A DNA stretch of 64,000 nt from contig NZ_JACIDM010000002.1 of the NCBI RefSeq assembly GCF_014196335.1, forward strand, positions 434,001 through 498,000, in the 5' to 3' direction. The notes beneath the pieces were generated by a model, which was not told where the DNA came from, ran no database searches, and saw only the letters and a program-made list of their open reading frames with translations. Position 1 is the stretch's first letter, and each line of letters opens with the position of its first letter. The stretch comes from Brevundimonas lenta. GTDB lineage: Bacteria > Pseudomonadota > Alphaproteobacteria > Caulobacterales > Caulobacteraceae. A program made the translations under genes and the position numbers. This document shows positions 27,544-37,884 of this stretch, one piece after another.

Positions 27544-29049
27544 TTACAGCCCCAGCTTGGCCTTCAGGATGTCGTTGACCGCGGCCGGGTTGGCCTTGCC
27601 GCCGGTGGCCTTCATGACCTGGCCGACGAACCAGCCGATGGCCTGGGGCTTTTCGGCGACGGCGGCGGCCTTGTCCGGGTTGGCGGCGATGATTTCGTCG
27701 ACGGCCTTCTCGATGGCGCCGGTGTCGGTGACCTGTTTGAGGCCGTGCTTCTCGACGACCTCTGACGGACTGCCCTCGCCGTTCCAGACCCAGTCGAAGA
27801 CCTCCTTGGCGATCTTGGACGAGATGACGCCGGTCTCGATCAGCTCGACCAACTGGGCCACGTGGGCGGCGGGCAGCGGGTTCTCCGAGAAGTCCTTGCC
27901 GTCGGCGGTCAGGCGGGCGGAGACCTCGTTGGTCACCCAGTTGGAGACCAGTTTGGCGTCACGGCCCTTGGCGGCGGCTTCAAAATAGTCGGCCTTGGCC
28001 TGTTCCGAGATGAGGACGACGGCGTCGTACTGCGACAGGCCGTACTGGCTCATCAGGCGACGGCGCTTCTCGTCCGGCAGCTCGGGCAGCGAACTACGGA
28101 TGTCGGCGATCCACGCCTCTTCCAGTTCAAGCGGCAGGAGATCAGGATCGGGGAAGTAGCGGTAATCGTGAGCTTCTTCCTTGGATCGCATCGAGCGGGT
28201 TTCGCCGGCCGTCGGATCGTAGAGGCGGGTCTCCTGGGTGATGGAGCCGCCGTCCTCGAGGATCTCGATCTGGCGGCGCGCCTCGTACTGGATGGCCTGG
28301 GAGATGAAGCGGAACGAGTTGACGTTCTTGATCTCGCAGCGAGTGCCCAGATGGCTGAAGTCGCCGGTCGCCTTGTACTTGTCGTACTGGCCGGCGCGGC
28401 AGACCGAGACGTTCACGTCGGCGCGCAGATTGCCCTTCTCCATGTCACCGTCGCAGGTGCCCAGGTACATCAGGATGGTGCGGATCTTCTTGACGTAGGC
28501 CACCGCCTCTTCCGGCGAACGGATGTCCGGAAGGGAGACGATCTCCATCAGGGCCGTGCCGGCGCGGTTCAGGTCGACGAAGGACTCGGTCGGCGACAGG
28601 TCATGGATCAGCTTGCCCGCATCCTGTTCCAGGTGCAGGCGCTCGATGCCGACGTTGAAGAAGGAGCCGTCCTCGGCCTCCACCTCGACGACGCCCTCGC
28701 CGACGATAGGGAAGTAGAGCTGGCTGATCTGATAGCCGGTCGGCAGGTCGGGATAGAAATAGTTCTTCCGGTCGAACTGGCTCTTGCGGTTGATCTGCGC
28801 ATTGAGGCCCAGGCCGGTCTTCACCGCCTGCTCGACGCAGTGACGGTTCAGGGTCGGCAGCATGCCGGGGAAACCGGCGTCGACCAGCGAAACCTGCTCG
28901 TTCGGGCCCGCGCCGAAGCCGACCGCGGCGCCGGAGAACAGCTTGGCCTTCGACGCGACCTGGGCGTGGATCTCCAGGCCCATGACGACTTCCCAGGCGC
29001 CGGTGCGGCCCTGGATGAGTTTGGAGTTCGCGGATGCGGTATCAGTCAT
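27544..29049 (-). CDS. gatB: aspartyl/glutamyl-tRNA amidotransferase subunit B
   Basis: 501 residues. Phosphorylates the misacylated Asp-tRNA-Asn or Glu-tRNA-Gln and transfers ammonia delivered from GatA. Motifs: [12 protein letters not shown], the kinase region [55 protein letters not shown] and [12 protein letters not shown]; the C-terminal YqeY-like helical tail begins near residue 400. The start overlaps the stop of the membrane protein gene by eight bases. gatA and gatC lie 2 kb upstream, beyond an opposite-strand glycosidase gene. Confidence 0.97.
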   Translation of the reverse strand: MTDTASANSKLIQGRTGAWEVVMGLEIHAQVASKAKLFSGAAVGFGAGPNEQVSLVDAGFPGMLPTLNRHCVEQAVKTGLGLNAQINRKSQFDRKNYFYPDLPTGYQISQLYFPIVGEGVVEVEAEDGSFFNVGIERLHLEQDAGKLIHDLSPTESFVDLNRAGTALMEIVSLPDIRSPEEAVAYVKKIRTILMYLGTCDGDMEKGNLRADVNVSVCRAGQYDKYKATGDFSHLGTRCEIKNVNSFRFISQAIQYEARRQIEILEDGGSITQETRLYDPTAGETRSMRSKEEAHDYRYFPDPDLLPLELEEAWIADIRSSLPELPDEKRRRLMSQYGLSQYDAVVLISEQAKADYFEAAAKGRDAKLVSNWVTNEVSARLTADGKDFSENPLPAAHVAQLVELIETGVISSKIAKEVFDWVWNGEGSPSEVVEKHGLKQVTDTGAIEKAVDEIIAANPDKAAAVAEKPQAIGWFVGQVMKATGGKANPAAVNDILKAKLGL

Positions 29050-29566
29050 GGTGCGTATCTAGGGCGACCGGCGCGACGGGTGAAGGATTTTCAGCGGGCC
29101 GGCGGGTCAAAAGGCGCAGCAGCGGCCAATTCAGCGCCGCCCCGAGGCCGAGGGTGAGCAAGCCGCCTCCCGCGATTGCGAGGTTGAAGAGTCGATCGCC
29201 CGATTGCGCGATCGAGGGCGGGTCCAGCGCCAGCCACAGGCCGAAGCCGGTCCAGGCAAGACCGAGCAGGATCACGACCACACCCAGGACGGCCAGGAGA
29301 ATCCGCGGAAGGAAGGCCGACAGCACCCGTGGTCCGGACGGCAGCGGGCCGGCGGCTCCCAATGCCCGACGGTACAGCCACAGCCGCCAGCCGATCACGC
29401 CCGCGAGGGCGGCCGCCACGGGGGCGATGGTCCACGAAGGGGCGTAGCGGCCTTCCGGACTGACGGTCGCAAACGAGGCGACAAAGGCGAGGACGCAGAG
29501 TGGGAGCGCGATCCAGTAGATCACGACCACGGACTGCTGAAAGGCGCGGTTCGAACGAAGCTTCAC
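29042..29566 (-). CDS. hypothetical membrane protein, 174 residues
   Basis: Four hydrophobic helices can be seen: about residues 14-33, 44-62, 83-112 and 128-150. The N-terminus [19 protein letters not shown] is positively charged, so it is probably inserted without cleavage. The C-terminal tail is hydrophilic ([20 protein letters not shown]). I do not recognise a family. Overlaps gatB by eight bases on the same strand, so the two are likely co-transcribed. Confidence 0.7.
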   Translation of the reverse strand: MKLRSNRAFQQSVVVIYWIALPLCVLAFVASFATVSPEGRYAPSWTIAPVAAALAGVIGWRLWLYRRALGAAGPLPSGPRVLSAFLPRILLAVLGVVVILLGLAWTGFGLWLALDPPSIAQSGDRLFNLAIAGGGLLTLGLGAALNWPLLRLLTRRPAENPSPVAPVALDTHHD

Positions 29567-29641
29567 AGGGGTTGTCTAGGATGGCGTGGCGTCCGCGTGA
29601 AGGCCCTTCGCGCGTCGCGATGGCGCATCACCAACCCCATT

Positions 29642-29661
29642 CACTCACTGGCGGGTGAGTG
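29642..29661. promoter_or_regulatory. perfect palindrome upstream of the GH1 gene
   Basis: CACTCAC and GTGAGTG flank six bases (TGGCGG) about 70 bases before the glycosidase start. A TTGAC sequence follows at 29662. It could be an operator for the glycosidase gene or a short hairpin; no regulator lies adjacent. Confidence 0.35.
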
Positions 29662-29730
29662 TTGACGGCGGGTCCGAAACCCGCCCAAGCTTCGGCCACG
29701 GGCGGAAAGCCGATGACCGAGGGAAACTGC

Positions 29731-31074
29731 ATGGGACGCCACGAGAACGCAGCCGGGTTAGGCCGTCGAGCCCTGCTCAAGGCCGGAGGCATGAGCCTGG
29801 CCGCCGGCGCGGCGCCGTCAGTCGCCGCTGCGACGCCCCCCAGGGCCGAACGAAAGCCGGCGCCGCCCGGTTTTCTCTGGGGGACGGCCATCTCGGCCTA
29901 CCAAAGCGAGGGCAACAACACCAACAGCGACGCCTGGCTGATGGAGAACCTGAAGCCCAGCATGTTCCGCGAGCGTTCGGGCGACGCCTGTGACAGCTAT
30001 CACCGCTTCGACGAGGATTTCGCCCTGGCCCAGGCCTTGGGCTTCAACTGCCATCGCTTCGGCGTGGAATGGGCGCGGATCGAGCCGAGCGAAGGGCATT
30101 TCTCCAACGCCGTGCTCGACCACTATGCGCGCATGCTCGACGCCTGCCAGGCGCGCGGCCTGAAGCCGATCATCACCCTGAACCACTTCACCACCCCGCT
30201 GTGGTTCGCGCAGCGCGGCGGATTCGAGGTCGAGGATTCGCCGGACCTCTTCGCCCGCTTCTGCCGCAAGGTCGTCGAGCGACTGGGCGACCGGATGCAC
30301 ATGGTCACGACCTTCAACGAGGCCAACATCCGGCTGCTGGTCGATATCATGCCCGGGATCGCGGCCGGGCGCCGCGCCGCCGACGCCGCCATCGCCGCCG
30401 CGGCAAGGGCGACGGATTCGCCGCGCTTCTCGCGGCTGGCTTTCGCCGACGCCGCCGTGGCCACGCCGCTGATGCAGGAGGCGCATCGCCGGGCCTATGA
30501 CGCGATCAAGGCCGTGAAGCCGGACCTGCCGGTCGGGGTGACGCTGACGACGCAGGACATCCAGTCGCCGGGCCGGCCCGATCTGGTCGAGACCTATCAA
30601 CGGCGGCTGTACGGCGACTGGGTGGAGGTCGCCCGGACGCATGCCGACTTCTTCGGGGTGCAGACCTATACGCGCTTCATCGTCGGTGAGGACGGCGTGC
30701 AGGCGCCGCCGGCCGGGGCCGAGATGACGATGGCCGGCTATGAATTCTATCCGCAGGCCCTCGCCAACACGATCCGCTGGGCCCACGCGGCGGTCGGCAA
30801 GCCGATCTATGTGACCGAAAGCGGCGTGGCGGTGCAGGACGACGCCGGCCGGATCGCCTTCATCGAGGCGGCCCTGGACGGCGTGCGGGAATGCCTGGAC
30901 GAGGGCATTCCGGTGCACAGCTATCTGTACTGGTCGCTGCTGGACAATTTCGAATGGACGTCAGGCTACGGCGTGCCGTTCGGCCTGACGGCGGTGGACC
31001 GGGAGACGTTCGTGAGGAGCCCCCGGCCCAGCGCTTTGCACCTGGGTCGGGTCGCGAAGGCGAACCGGATCTGA
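29731..31074 (+). CDS. glycoside hydrolase family 1 protein (beta-glucosidase-like), Tat-exported
   Basis: 447 residues from the ATG at 29731, which has GAGGGA six bases upstream. A Tat signal (GRRALLKAGGMSLAAGAA) directs folded export. The GH1 TIM barrel begins FLWGTAISAYQSEG; the acid/base glutamate is E197 in TFNEAN, and the nucleophile is E363 in YVTESG (usual form TENG). Cleaves beta-glycosides; substrate unknown. On the opposite strand between gatB and gatA, with its own upstream region; convergent with gatA. Confidence 0.9.
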   Translation: MGRHENAAGLGRRALLKAGGMSLAAGAAPSVAAATPPRAERKPAPPGFLWGTAISAYQSEGNNTNSDAWLMENLKPSMFRERSGDACDSYHRFDEDFALAQALGFNCHRFGVEWARIEPSEGHFSNAVLDHYARMLDACQARGLKPIITLNHFTTPLWFAQRGGFEVEDSPDLFARFCRKVVERLGDRMHMVTTFNEANIRLLVDIMPGIAAGRRAADAAIAAAARATDSPRFSRLAFADAAVATPLMQEAHRRAYDAIKAVKPDLPVGVTLTTQDIQSPGRPDLVETYQRRLYGDWVEVARTHADFFGVQTYTRFIVGEDGVQAPPAGAEMTMAGYEFYPQALANTIRWAHAAVGKPIYVTESGVAVQDDAGRIAFIEAALDGVRECLDEGIPVHSYLYWSLLDNFEWTSGYGVPFGLTAVDRETFVRSPRPSALHLGRVAKANRI

Positions 31075-31084
31075 CGGAGACGGC

Positions 31085-31111
31085 CTCCCCTCTCCCGCCG
31101 GGAGAAGGGAG
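31085..31111. terminator. hairpin between convergent GH1 gene and gatA
   Basis: CTCCCCTCTCCC pairs with GGGAGAAGGGAG around a GCC loop (31085-31111). No T run follows on either strand, so it may be a rho-assisted or imperfect terminator. Confidence 0.5.
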
Positions 31112-31120
31112 CTGCCTATC

Positions 31121-32599
31121 TCACCACCACTTCTCGGGCTTCGCCGTGAAGCCCGCAGCGTCTTCGAGCGCGCTGGCGACCTGGAAGACGGTGGCCTCGT
31201 CCAGCGCCTTGCCGATCACCTGGAGACCCAGCGGCAGGCCGCCGGAGTCGACGCCGGCGGGGACCGAGATGCCCGGCAGGCCGGCGAGGTTGGCGGTGAC
31301 CGTGAAGACGTCGTTCAGGTACATCGTCAGCGGATCGACCTGCTTGTCGCCGAGCGCGAAAGCGGCCGACGGCGTGGACGGCGTCAGGATGGCGTCGACC
31401 TGGCCCCAGACCTTGTCGAAATCCTCGGCGATGCGGCGGCGCACCTTGAGGGCGCGGACGTAATAGGCGTCGTAGAAGCCGGCCGAGAGGACGTAGGCGC
31501 CGATGGTCAGGCGGCGTTTGACCTCATTGCCGAAGCCCTCGGCGCGCGAGGTTTCGTAGAGGTCGGTCAGGCTCTTCGCCTCGGCGGCGCGGTGGCCGAA
31601 ACGCATGCCGTCGTAGCGGGCCAGGTTCGACGAGGCCTCGGCCGGGGCGATGATGTAGTAGGCCGGCAGGGCGTATTTCGTGTGCGGCAGGCTGATCTCG
31701 ACGATCTCGGCGCCGCCGTCCTTCAGCCACTGGACGCCCTTGTCCCACAGCGCCTGGATTTCGGCAGGCATTCCGTCGACGACGTATTCCTTCGGCACGC
31801 CGATGCGTAGACCCTTGACGCCCTTGTGCAGGGACTGGGTCCAGTCGGGGGTGTCGACGTCGAGGCTGGTGGAGTCCTTCGGGTCGAAGGAGCACATCGA
31901 GCGCAGCAGGATGGCGGCGTCCTCGACGGTCTTCGTGATCGGCCCGGCCTGGTCGAGCGACGAGGCGAAGGCGACCATGCCGAAACGGCTGGCGCGGCCG
32001 TAGGTCGGCTTGATGCCGACGGTGCCGGTGAAGGCGGCCGGCTGACGGATCGAGCCGCCGGTGTCCGAGGCGGTGGCGGCCAGGCAGAGGTCGCCGGCGA
32101 CGGCCGAGGCCGAACCGCCCGACGAACCGCCCGGGGTCAGGTCGGCGTTGGAGGTCTTGGACTTCCACGGATTGACGACGGGACCGTAGGCCGAGGTCTC
32201 GTTCGACGAGCCCATGGCGAACTCGTCCATGTTGAGCTTGCCGAGCATGACTGCGCCGTCGCGCCACAGATTGGTGGAGACGGTGGACTCATACGGGGGC
32301 ACGAAGCCCTTGAGCATATTGGAGCCGGCGGTGGTCTGGACGCCGTCGGTGCAGAACAGGTCCTTGATGCCCAGCGGCGCGCCTTCGAGGGCCCCGCCCT
32401 CCCCCTTGGCCAGACGGGCGTCGGAGGCGCGGGCCATCTCGAGCGCCTTGTCCGTGGTCTGGACGACGTAGGCGTTCAGGCGCGGGTTGGCGGCGTCGAT
32501 GTTGGCGACGAAGGCCTTGGTGATCTCCTCCGAAGAGAAGTCGCGGGCCTTGAGGCCGTCGAGGGCGGCCTTGAGGGTCAGTTTGGTCAGGTCGGTCAT
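31121..32599 (-). CDS. gatA: aspartyl/glutamyl-tRNA amidotransferase subunit A
   Basis: 492 residues, amidase-signature enzyme that releases ammonia from Gln or Asn for GatB. The Ser-cisSer-Lys triad is visible: Lys in [11 protein letters not shown], the first Ser in [14 protein letters not shown] and the nucleophile Ser in [13 protein letters not shown]. Full length. The start is three bases after the gatC stop, so gatC-gatA form an operon. Confidence 0.97.
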   Translation of the reverse strand: MTDLTKLTLKAALDGLKARDFSSEEITKAFVANIDAANPRLNAYVVQTTDKALEMARASDARLAKGEGGALEGAPLGIKDLFCTDGVQTTAGSNMLKGFVPPYESTVSTNLWRDGAVMLGKLNMDEFAMGSSNETSAYGPVVNPWKSKTSNADLTPGGSSGGSASAVAGDLCLAATASDTGGSIRQPAAFTGTVGIKPTYGRASRFGMVAFASSLDQAGPITKTVEDAAILLRSMCSFDPKDSTSLDVDTPDWTQSLHKGVKGLRIGVPKEYVVDGMPAEIQALWDKGVQWLKDGGAEIVEISLPHTKYALPAYYIIAPAEASSNLARYDGMRFGHRAAEAKSLTDLYETSRAEGFGNEVKRRLTIGAYVLSAGFYDAYYVRALKVRRRIAEDFDKVWGQVDAILTPSTPSAAFALGDKQVDPLTMYLNDVFTVTANLAGLPGISVPAGVDSGGLPLGLQVIGKALDEATVFQVASALEDAAGFTAKPEKWW

Positions 32600-32602
32600 G
32601 GC

Positions 32603-32890
32603 TTACTCGACCACCTTGGGCACGACGAAGAAGCCGTCGGCGGACTTCGGCGCGTTGGACAGGACGTCGGCGATCTTGTCGCCGTCGGTGACGACATCGT
32701 CGCGCATGCGCAGCGGCTGGGCCACGTTCGAGGTCATGGGCTCGACGCCCAGGACGTCGACCTCGTTCAGCTGTTCGATCCACGCCAGGATGCCGTTCAG
32801 CTCCTGGACCAGCGGCTCGAGCCGCTCTTCGGGGGTCTTGATGCGAGCGAGGTGCGCCACCTTGCGCACGGTCGCGACGTCGACGGCCAT
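32603..32890 (-). CDS. gatC: aspartyl/glutamyl-tRNA amidotransferase subunit C
   Basis: 95 residues, small subunit that wraps around GatA and stabilises the complex. The ATG at 32890 is chosen because GGAGGG lies at proper spacing; the longer form from 32902 is less likely. Marks: VRKVAHLARIKTPEERL, LNGILAWIEQLNEVDV and LRMRDDVVTDGDKIADVLSNAP. First gene of gatC-gatA. Confidence 0.95.
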   Translation of the reverse strand: MAVDVATVRKVAHLARIKTPEERLEPLVQELNGILAWIEQLNEVDVLGVEPMTSNVAQPLRMRDDVVTDGDKIADVLSNAPKSADGFFVVPKVVE

Positions 32891-32972
32891 GCGGCCCTCC
32901 AAATGCGAAACCTGAGCCGGCGGGATTAGCGTTCCGGGCCCGGATTCACAAGGATTCTGACGAAGGCGCGCG

Positions 32973-33500
32973 CTATTGGGCGGGCGTGACCGTCACGCCC
33001 GCGGGGGGCGAGCCGTCCGGAGCGACGGTCCAGCCGAGGATGAGGCGGCGCTTCTGGCCGCTGATCATCCCGGTGGCGGCGTTCATGACGCTTTCCTCGA
33101 CCTCGATATCGACCCGGCCAGGCGCCTCCGAGAGGACGCGGTAGCTGAGGAAGTCGCCGACGCGGAAGACGCGCCAGCCCTCGGCGGGCGAATGGAAGAA
33201 GGCGACGTAGGTGTAGAGACCGTTCATGGCCGGATCGCCGCCGCCCGTGCCCATCAGCTTCACCGTGGCGTCGCCCTGACGGATCAGCGGATCCAGCTGC
33301 ACGACCGACGCGGCGTACTGCAGGTTGACGTCGACATCCGGCCGGACGGTCGCGGCGGGCCCTGAGGCGACCAACGGATCGGCGGCCTGGGCGGGCGCCG
33401 GATTCTCCGCGGCGGGCACGGCCTCGCGGCGGCTTTCGACCTGTGCGTCGCAGGCGGTCAGGCCAACAAGGGCGGTCAGGAACAGGAGCGGATGCTTCAT
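32973..33500 (-). CDS. predicted lipoprotein, function unknown
   Basis: 175 residues. Signal peptide with lipobox LTAC at Cys17, an Ala/Pro-rich linker to about residue 45, then a domain of about 125 residues (LQYAASVVQLDPLIRQGDAT, YTYVAFFHSPAEGWRVFRVGDF, EVEESVMNAATGMISGQKRR). No further cysteine. I do not recognise the family. Divergent from ruvX with a 77-base gap. Confidence 0.75.
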   Translation of the reverse strand: MKHPLLFLTALVGLTACDAQVESRREAVPAAENPAPAQAADPLVASGPAATVRPDVDVNLQYAASVVQLDPLIRQGDATVKLMGTGGGDPAMNGLYTYVAFFHSPAEGWRVFRVGDFLSYRVLSEAPGRVDIEVEESVMNAATGMISGQKRRLILGWTVAPDGSPPAGVTVTPAQ

Positions 33501-33577
33501 CAGACGGATTCCCCAAAACGTCGATATGCCACAGCTTGCACTTTGACTCGCAGCTCCGCCAGTCCTACCGCCGGGGC

Positions 33578-34042
33578 GTGACCGTCCTGACCCTCGAAGA
33601 ACTCGCCGAACAGACGCCGCCCGGCACGCCGTGGCTGGGGCTGGATCTGGGCGAGAAGACCATCGGCGTGGCCGTGTCGGACACGACGCGCATCATCGCC
33701 AGCCCGCTGCAGCTGATCCGGAAGACTAAGTTCACGGACGACGCCAATGCCGTGCTGAAGCTTATGGACGGCCGCAAGGCGTCGGGGCTGGTGATCGGCC
33801 TGCCGCTGAACATGGACGGATCCGAGGGGCCGCGGGCGCAGTCGTGCCGGGCCTTCGCGCGCAATCTGCAGCGCATCCGCACGGTGCCCTGCGTATTCCA
33901 GGACGAGCGCCTGTCGACCAGCGCGGTCGAGCGCTTCCTGATCGAGGAGCTGGACCTGAACCGGAAGCGGCGGGCGAATGTCGTCGACCGCACGGCCGCC
34001 GCCTGGATCCTGCAGGGCGCGCTGGATCGTCTGAGGGTCTGA
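33578..34042 (+). CDS. ruvX: Holliday junction resolvase-like protein RuvX/YqgF
   Basis: 154 residues, RNase H-like fold; the family takes part in 16S rRNA 5' end processing (YqgF) and is also called a putative Holliday junction resolvase. The start is the GTG at 33578, giving [12 protein letters not shown]; the longer open frame has no homology. Motifs: [16 protein letters not shown] (catalytic Asp), [31 protein letters not shown] and [15 protein letters not shown]. Its stop overlaps the next start by one base. Confidence 0.93.
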   Translation: MTVLTLEELAEQTPPGTPWLGLDLGEKTIGVAVSDTTRIIASPLQLIRKTKFTDDANAVLKLMDGRKASGLVIGLPLNMDGSEGPRAQSCRAFARNLQRIRTVPCVFQDERLSTSAVERFLIEELDLNRKRRANVVDRTAAAWILQGALDRLRV

Positions 34043-34965
34043 TGGGGGCGCTGGTCGCGGGGGTCGTCCCCGTCTTCGTGCTGATCGCCATCGGCTATGG
34101 CCTGCGGAAATCGGACTTCCTGCCCGACGCGACGTGGCGGCCGATCGAGAAGCTTTCGATCCACATTCTCTATCCCGGCTTCCTGATCCCGGCGATCTGG
34201 AGCGCGGACATCTCGGGCGGCGGCGCGGGCGCGGCAGGGGCAGCGTCGGTGACCTCGGTCATCATCATCGCGACGCTGACGCTGGCGCTGAAGCCGCTGA
34301 TGAAGATCGACGGGCCAGCCTTCACCAGTGTGTTCCAGGGCGCGATCCGCTGGAACAGCTTCGTTTTCCTGCCGGTGATCCAGTCGGTGTACGGCCCGGA
34401 CGGCCTCGCGCTGGCGGCGGTGGTGATCGCGGCGATGATCCCGGTGACCAACATCCTGTGCGTGATCGCGCTGGTGCGCTGGGGGGCGGATCAGAAGACG
34501 ATGTCGCCGTGGTCGCTGACGAAGGCGATCCTGTCGAACCCGATCCTTCTGGCCTGCCTGATCGGCCTGGCGCTGAACCTGACGGGCGTGCCGCGACTGG
34601 GCGGGATTTCAGATACGCTGGAGCTTCTTGGCGGAGCCGCGTTGCCGCTGGGGCTGATCGTGGCCGGCGCGGGCCTGAGCTTCGCCGAGGTGGCGCGACG
34701 GAAGATCACCATCGGGGCGGTGTCGTTCGTGAAGCTGGTGATCACCCCGCCGCTGATGTGGGGCCTGTGCATCCTGTACGGCGGCGACCAGACGGCGCAG
34801 GGAATCGCGCTGCTGTGCGGCGCGGCGCCGGGCGCGGCGGCCAGCTACATTCTCGCAAGGCAGATGGGCGGGGACGCGCCGCTGATGGCTGGAATCGTGG
34901 CGCTGACGACCGTGGGGAGCGCGGTAAGCATTCCTGTGCTGCTGGCGCTGTTCCATTTGGCCTAG
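34042..34965 (+). CDS. AEC family transporter
   Basis: 307 residues with about ten membrane helices, a member of the auxin efflux carrier family (organic acid or malonate/malate-type permeases). Marks: [20 protein letters not shown] at the N-terminus, [17 protein letters not shown], and two repeats of five helices with the conserved broken helix near [18 protein letters not shown]. Substrate cannot be told from sequence. Starts one base inside the ruvX stop; pyrB follows after 23 bases. Confidence 0.88.
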   Translation: MGALVAGVVPVFVLIAIGYGLRKSDFLPDATWRPIEKLSIHILYPGFLIPAIWSADISGGGAGAAGAASVTSVIIIATLTLALKPLMKIDGPAFTSVFQGAIRWNSFVFLPVIQSVYGPDGLALAAVVIAAMIPVTNILCVIALVRWGADQKTMSPWSLTKAILSNPILLACLIGLALNLTGVPRLGGISDTLELLGGAALPLGLIVAGAGLSFAEVARRKITIGAVSFVKLVITPPLMWGLCILYGGDQTAQGIALLCGAAPGAAASYILARQMGGDAPLMAGIVALTTVGSAVSIPVLLALFHLA

Positions 34966-34988
34966 ATGCGCCCTATAGCCGGGCCTCG

Positions 34989-35969
34989 ATGACCCAGCCC
35001 GATGTCACCGACCTGATTCATGAGCGGCTGGCGCCGTTTCCCCGCGATCATTTCCTGTCCGCAGGCGATCTGAACCCCGCGACGGCCCGGCAGATGCTGG
35101 ACCTCGCCGACGCGTTCGTCGACTTCAACCGCCAGTCCGCAAAGTCGCTGGACATCATGCGCGGCCGGACGGTGATGAACCTGTTCTTCGAGAACTCGAC
35201 CCGCACCTCGGCCTCGTTCGAGATCGCGGCCAAGCGGCTGGGCGCCGATGTGACCGCGCTGAGCCCGCGCACCTCGTCGGTGGCCAAGGGCGAGACCCTG
35301 ATCGACACGGCGGCGACGCTGAACGCGATGAAACCGGACGTGCTGGTGGTTCGCCACTCGGCATCAGGCGCGGCGGCGTTGCTGTCGCAGAAGGTCGGCT
35401 GCGCCGTGGTCAACGCCGGCGACGGCCGGCACGAGCATCCGACCCAGGCGCTGCTGGACATGCTGAGCATGCGCCGCGCCTTTGGTGACGTGACCAGCCT
35501 GACGGTCGCCATCTGCGGCGACATCGCCCATAGCCGCGTGGCGCGCTCGAACGTCGCTCTGCTGCAGATGATGGGCGCGCGGGTGCGGCTGATCGGGCCG
35601 CCGACCCTGGTGCCAGGCGACGCCGACCGCTGGGGCTGCGAGGTCTTCCACGACATGAAGGACGGCCTGCAGGGCTGCGATGTCGTGATGATGCTGCGGC
35701 TGCAGCTGGAGCGGATGGAGGGCGCGCTGGTGCCGTCGACCCGCGAGTATTTCCGCTTCTGGGGCCTGGACCGCGAGAAGCTGGCCTGGGCCAAACCGGG
35801 CGCCAAGGTGATGCACCCGGGGCCGATGAACCGCGGCGTGGAGATCGATTCGGAGGTCGCGGACGATCTGTCGATCTCTCTGATCCAGGACCAGGTCGAG
35901 ATGGGCGTGGCGGCGCGGATGGCGGTGCTGGCGGCCCTGTCGGTCCGGCGCGAAGGAGCCGCAGCATGA
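34989..35969 (+). CDS. pyrB: aspartate carbamoyltransferase catalytic subunit
   Basis: 326 residues, second step of pyrimidine synthesis: carbamoyl phosphate plus aspartate to carbamoyl aspartate. Carbamoyl phosphate loop [13 protein letters not shown], the SVAKGET loop, [25 protein letters not shown] and [11 protein letters not shown]. The ATG at 34989 gives the normal length; the longer open frame upstream overlaps the transporter in another frame. Overlaps the dihydroorotase-like gene by four bases, as in organisms with PyrB-PyrC' dodecamers. Confidence 0.97.
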   Translation: MTQPDVTDLIHERLAPFPRDHFLSAGDLNPATARQMLDLADAFVDFNRQSAKSLDIMRGRTVMNLFFENSTRTSASFEIAAKRLGADVTALSPRTSSVAKGETLIDTAATLNAMKPDVLVVRHSASGAAALLSQKVGCAVVNAGDGRHEHPTQALLDMLSMRRAFGDVTSLTVAICGDIAHSRVARSNVALLQMMGARVRLIGPPTLVPGDADRWGCEVFHDMKDGLQGCDVVMMLRLQLERMEGALVPSTREYFRFWGLDREKLAWAKPGAKVMHPGPMNRGVEIDSEVADDLSISLIQDQVEMGVAARMAVLAALSVRREGAAA

Positions 35970-37243
35970 CCGCTCTGGCGATCCTGAACGCACGCCTGCT
36001 GGACCCGGTGTCGGAATACGACGGCCTCGGCTCGATCCTGATCGAGGACGGCCGGATCAAGGAGGTCGTGCACGGCGCGGGCGCCAATGCACCCGAGGGC
36101 CTGGAGGTCATCGACGCGGGCGGCCTGTGCCTGGCCCCCGGCCTGATCGACATCCGCGTGAAGACCGGCGAGCCGGGCGCGGAGCCGAAGGAGACGCTGA
36201 AATCGGCGGCGCTTTCGGCGGCGGCGGGCGGCGTGACCACCATCGTCATCCAGCCGGACACCGATCCGGCCATCGACGATCCGGCGATGATCGACCACAT
36301 CCAGCGGCGCGGCGCGGCCCTGGGCCTCGTCAACGTCCGTGCGGCGGGCGCGGCGACAAAGACGCGCGACGGCGTCCGCATGGCCGAGATCGGCCTGATG
36401 GACGAGGCGGGCGCCCTCTATTTCACCGACGTCGACAGGGTCATCGCCAACAGCCGCACCCTGCAGCGGGTGATGAGCTACGCCGCCGCCTTCAACGCCC
36501 TGATCGCCTGCCGTCCCGCGGACCCGTGGCTGAGCGAGGGCGCGGTCGCGACCTCGGGCGAACTGGCGACGCGGCTGGGGCTGGCCTCGGTTCCGGCTAT
36601 CGCCGAGCGCATCCAGCTGGAGCGCGATCTGGCGCTGGTCGAACAGACCGGCGCACGCTTCCTGGTCGACCAGATCTCGACCGCGGGCGCGCTGGAGACG
36701 CTGGCGCGAGCCCGGGCGAAAGGGCTGGAGGTCGCCGCCTCGGTGTCGATCAACCACCTGTGCTTCAACGAGATCGACATCGGCGACTACCGGACCTTCT
36801 ACCGGCTGGACCCGCCGCTGCGCAGCGAGAGCGACCGCCAGGCGCTGATCGAGGCGGTGCGCGACGGCCTGATCGACGCCATCACCAGCGCCCACGCCCC
36901 CGCCCCGGCCGAGGACAAGCGCCGGCCCTTCGCCGAGGCGACGCCGGGCGCGATCGGTCTCGAGACGCTGCTGCCCGCCGCGCTGACGCTGCATCATGAC
37001 GCCGGACTGGACCTGCTGGACGTGCTGCGCCCATTGACGAGCGGACCCGCGACCCTGCTGGGTCTGGACGCCGGCGTGCTGGCCGCCGGAGCGCCCGCCG
37101 ATCTGGTGCTGTTCGATCCGGGCGCGCCGGTGGTGATCGATGCAGACCGTCTGCACTCAAAATCCAAGAATTCTCCATTCGACGGCCGCCGACTGCAGGG
37201 CCAGGTTCACGGGACCTGGGTGGGCGGTCTTCGAAAGCGGTAG
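35966..37243 (+). CDS. pyrC': dihydroorotase-like protein PyrC', catalytically inactive
   Basis: 425 residues, amidohydrolase fold. The metal-binding HxH of active dihydroorotases is replaced by R64-V65-K66 in [16 protein letters not shown], and the catalytic Asp region reads [10 protein letters not shown] (A309 in place of Asp). Other blocks ([43 protein letters not shown]) are retained. Inactive PyrC' proteins are known in pseudomonads and other bacteria to form a structural complex with PyrB needed for its activity. A true dihydroorotase should be encoded elsewhere. Coupled to pyrB by an ATGA overlap. Confidence 0.9.
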   Translation: MTALAILNARLLDPVSEYDGLGSILIEDGRIKEVVHGAGANAPEGLEVIDAGGLCLAPGLIDIRVKTGEPGAEPKETLKSAALSAAAGGVTTIVIQPDTDPAIDDPAMIDHIQRRGAALGLVNVRAAGAATKTRDGVRMAEIGLMDEAGALYFTDVDRVIANSRTLQRVMSYAAAFNALIACRPADPWLSEGAVATSGELATRLGLASVPAIAERIQLERDLALVEQTGARFLVDQISTAGALETLARARAKGLEVAASVSINHLCFNEIDIGDYRTFYRLDPPLRSESDRQALIEAVRDGLIDAITSAHAPAPAEDKRRPFAEATPGAIGLETLLPAALTLHHDAGLDLLDVLRPLTSGPATLLGLDAGVLAAGAPADLVLFDPGAPVVIDADRLHSKSKNSPFDGRRLQGQVHGTWVGGLRKR

Positions 37244-37246
37244 CGA

Positions 37247-37843
37247 ATGACATGGCGGAGTGATCGTTCGCTTTGGGTGTTTGTCGCCCTGTGGGTGTTG
37301 GGGGCGGCGGCTCTGCTCCTGGGCACGGACTGGCTGATTGAAGCACTCTTCATTGTCGGATCGCTTCTGCAACTTCTCTGGGCCCTTGCAGGCCTCATCG
37401 TCCTGATTGTTCTGCTCCTGAACCGAGGTTGGCTGCCCGCGCTGGCCCTCATCGTCGCGGCGGTAGGGCTCGTGTTCTCGCCCCTTCCGCAGTGGGGCGG
37501 CTGGCTGTGGTTTCGCATCAGTTTCGAGCGGAACAGACCGATCTACGAACAGGTCGTAGCGAGGGCGGCCACCCTCCCCGCCGAGGGCGAACTGGACGGC
37601 GCTGGATACCGGATCGAGCCTGGGCCGCCTGTCAGGATCGCCTTCCCCCAACCGGTCGGCGTGGCCGATAACTGGGGTGCGGTGATCCACGATCCGTCCG
37701 ACGCCGTGCTCACTGCGAGGGGATGGGGCCCGGCCGGTGGCCCCGACTACACGGTCCGGCCCGATTTGCAGGAACTATGGGGCGGCGATCTCCTTTCATG
37801 TACCCGAATCACCGGACACTGGCACCGGTGCTGGTTCACATGA
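37247..37843 (+). CDS. hypothetical membrane protein, 198 residues
   Basis: Three hydrophobic helices in the first 90 residues (about 8-25, 30-56 and 60-80), then a soluble region of about 110 residues (residues 90-198) with FERNRPIYEQVVARAATLPAEGE, YRIEPGPPVRIAFPQPVG and two cysteines near the C-terminus (LSCTRI and HRCWFT). I do not recognise the family. It begins three bases after pyrC' and lies between pyrC' and plsY. It is less GC-rich in its first half than its neighbours, suggesting a later insertion in the operon. Confidence 0.7.
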   Translation: MTWRSDRSLWVFVALWVLGAAALLLGTDWLIEALFIVGSLLQLLWALAGLIVLIVLLLNRGWLPALALIVAAVGLVFSPLPQWGGWLWFRISFERNRPIYEQVVARAATLPAEGELDGAGYRIEPGPPVRIAFPQPVGVADNWGAVIHDPSDAVLTARGWGPAGGPDYTVRPDLQELWGGDLLSCTRITGHWHRCWFT

Positions 37844-37884
37844 GCATCAGCGTGCTATGCACGCTCCGGCTGTAGGGGAAGAAT

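Noticed and set aside
35048..37156. 702-codon open frame antisense to pyrB and pyrC'
   Set aside because: No recognisable domain, shadow composition, and it covers two well-supported genes.
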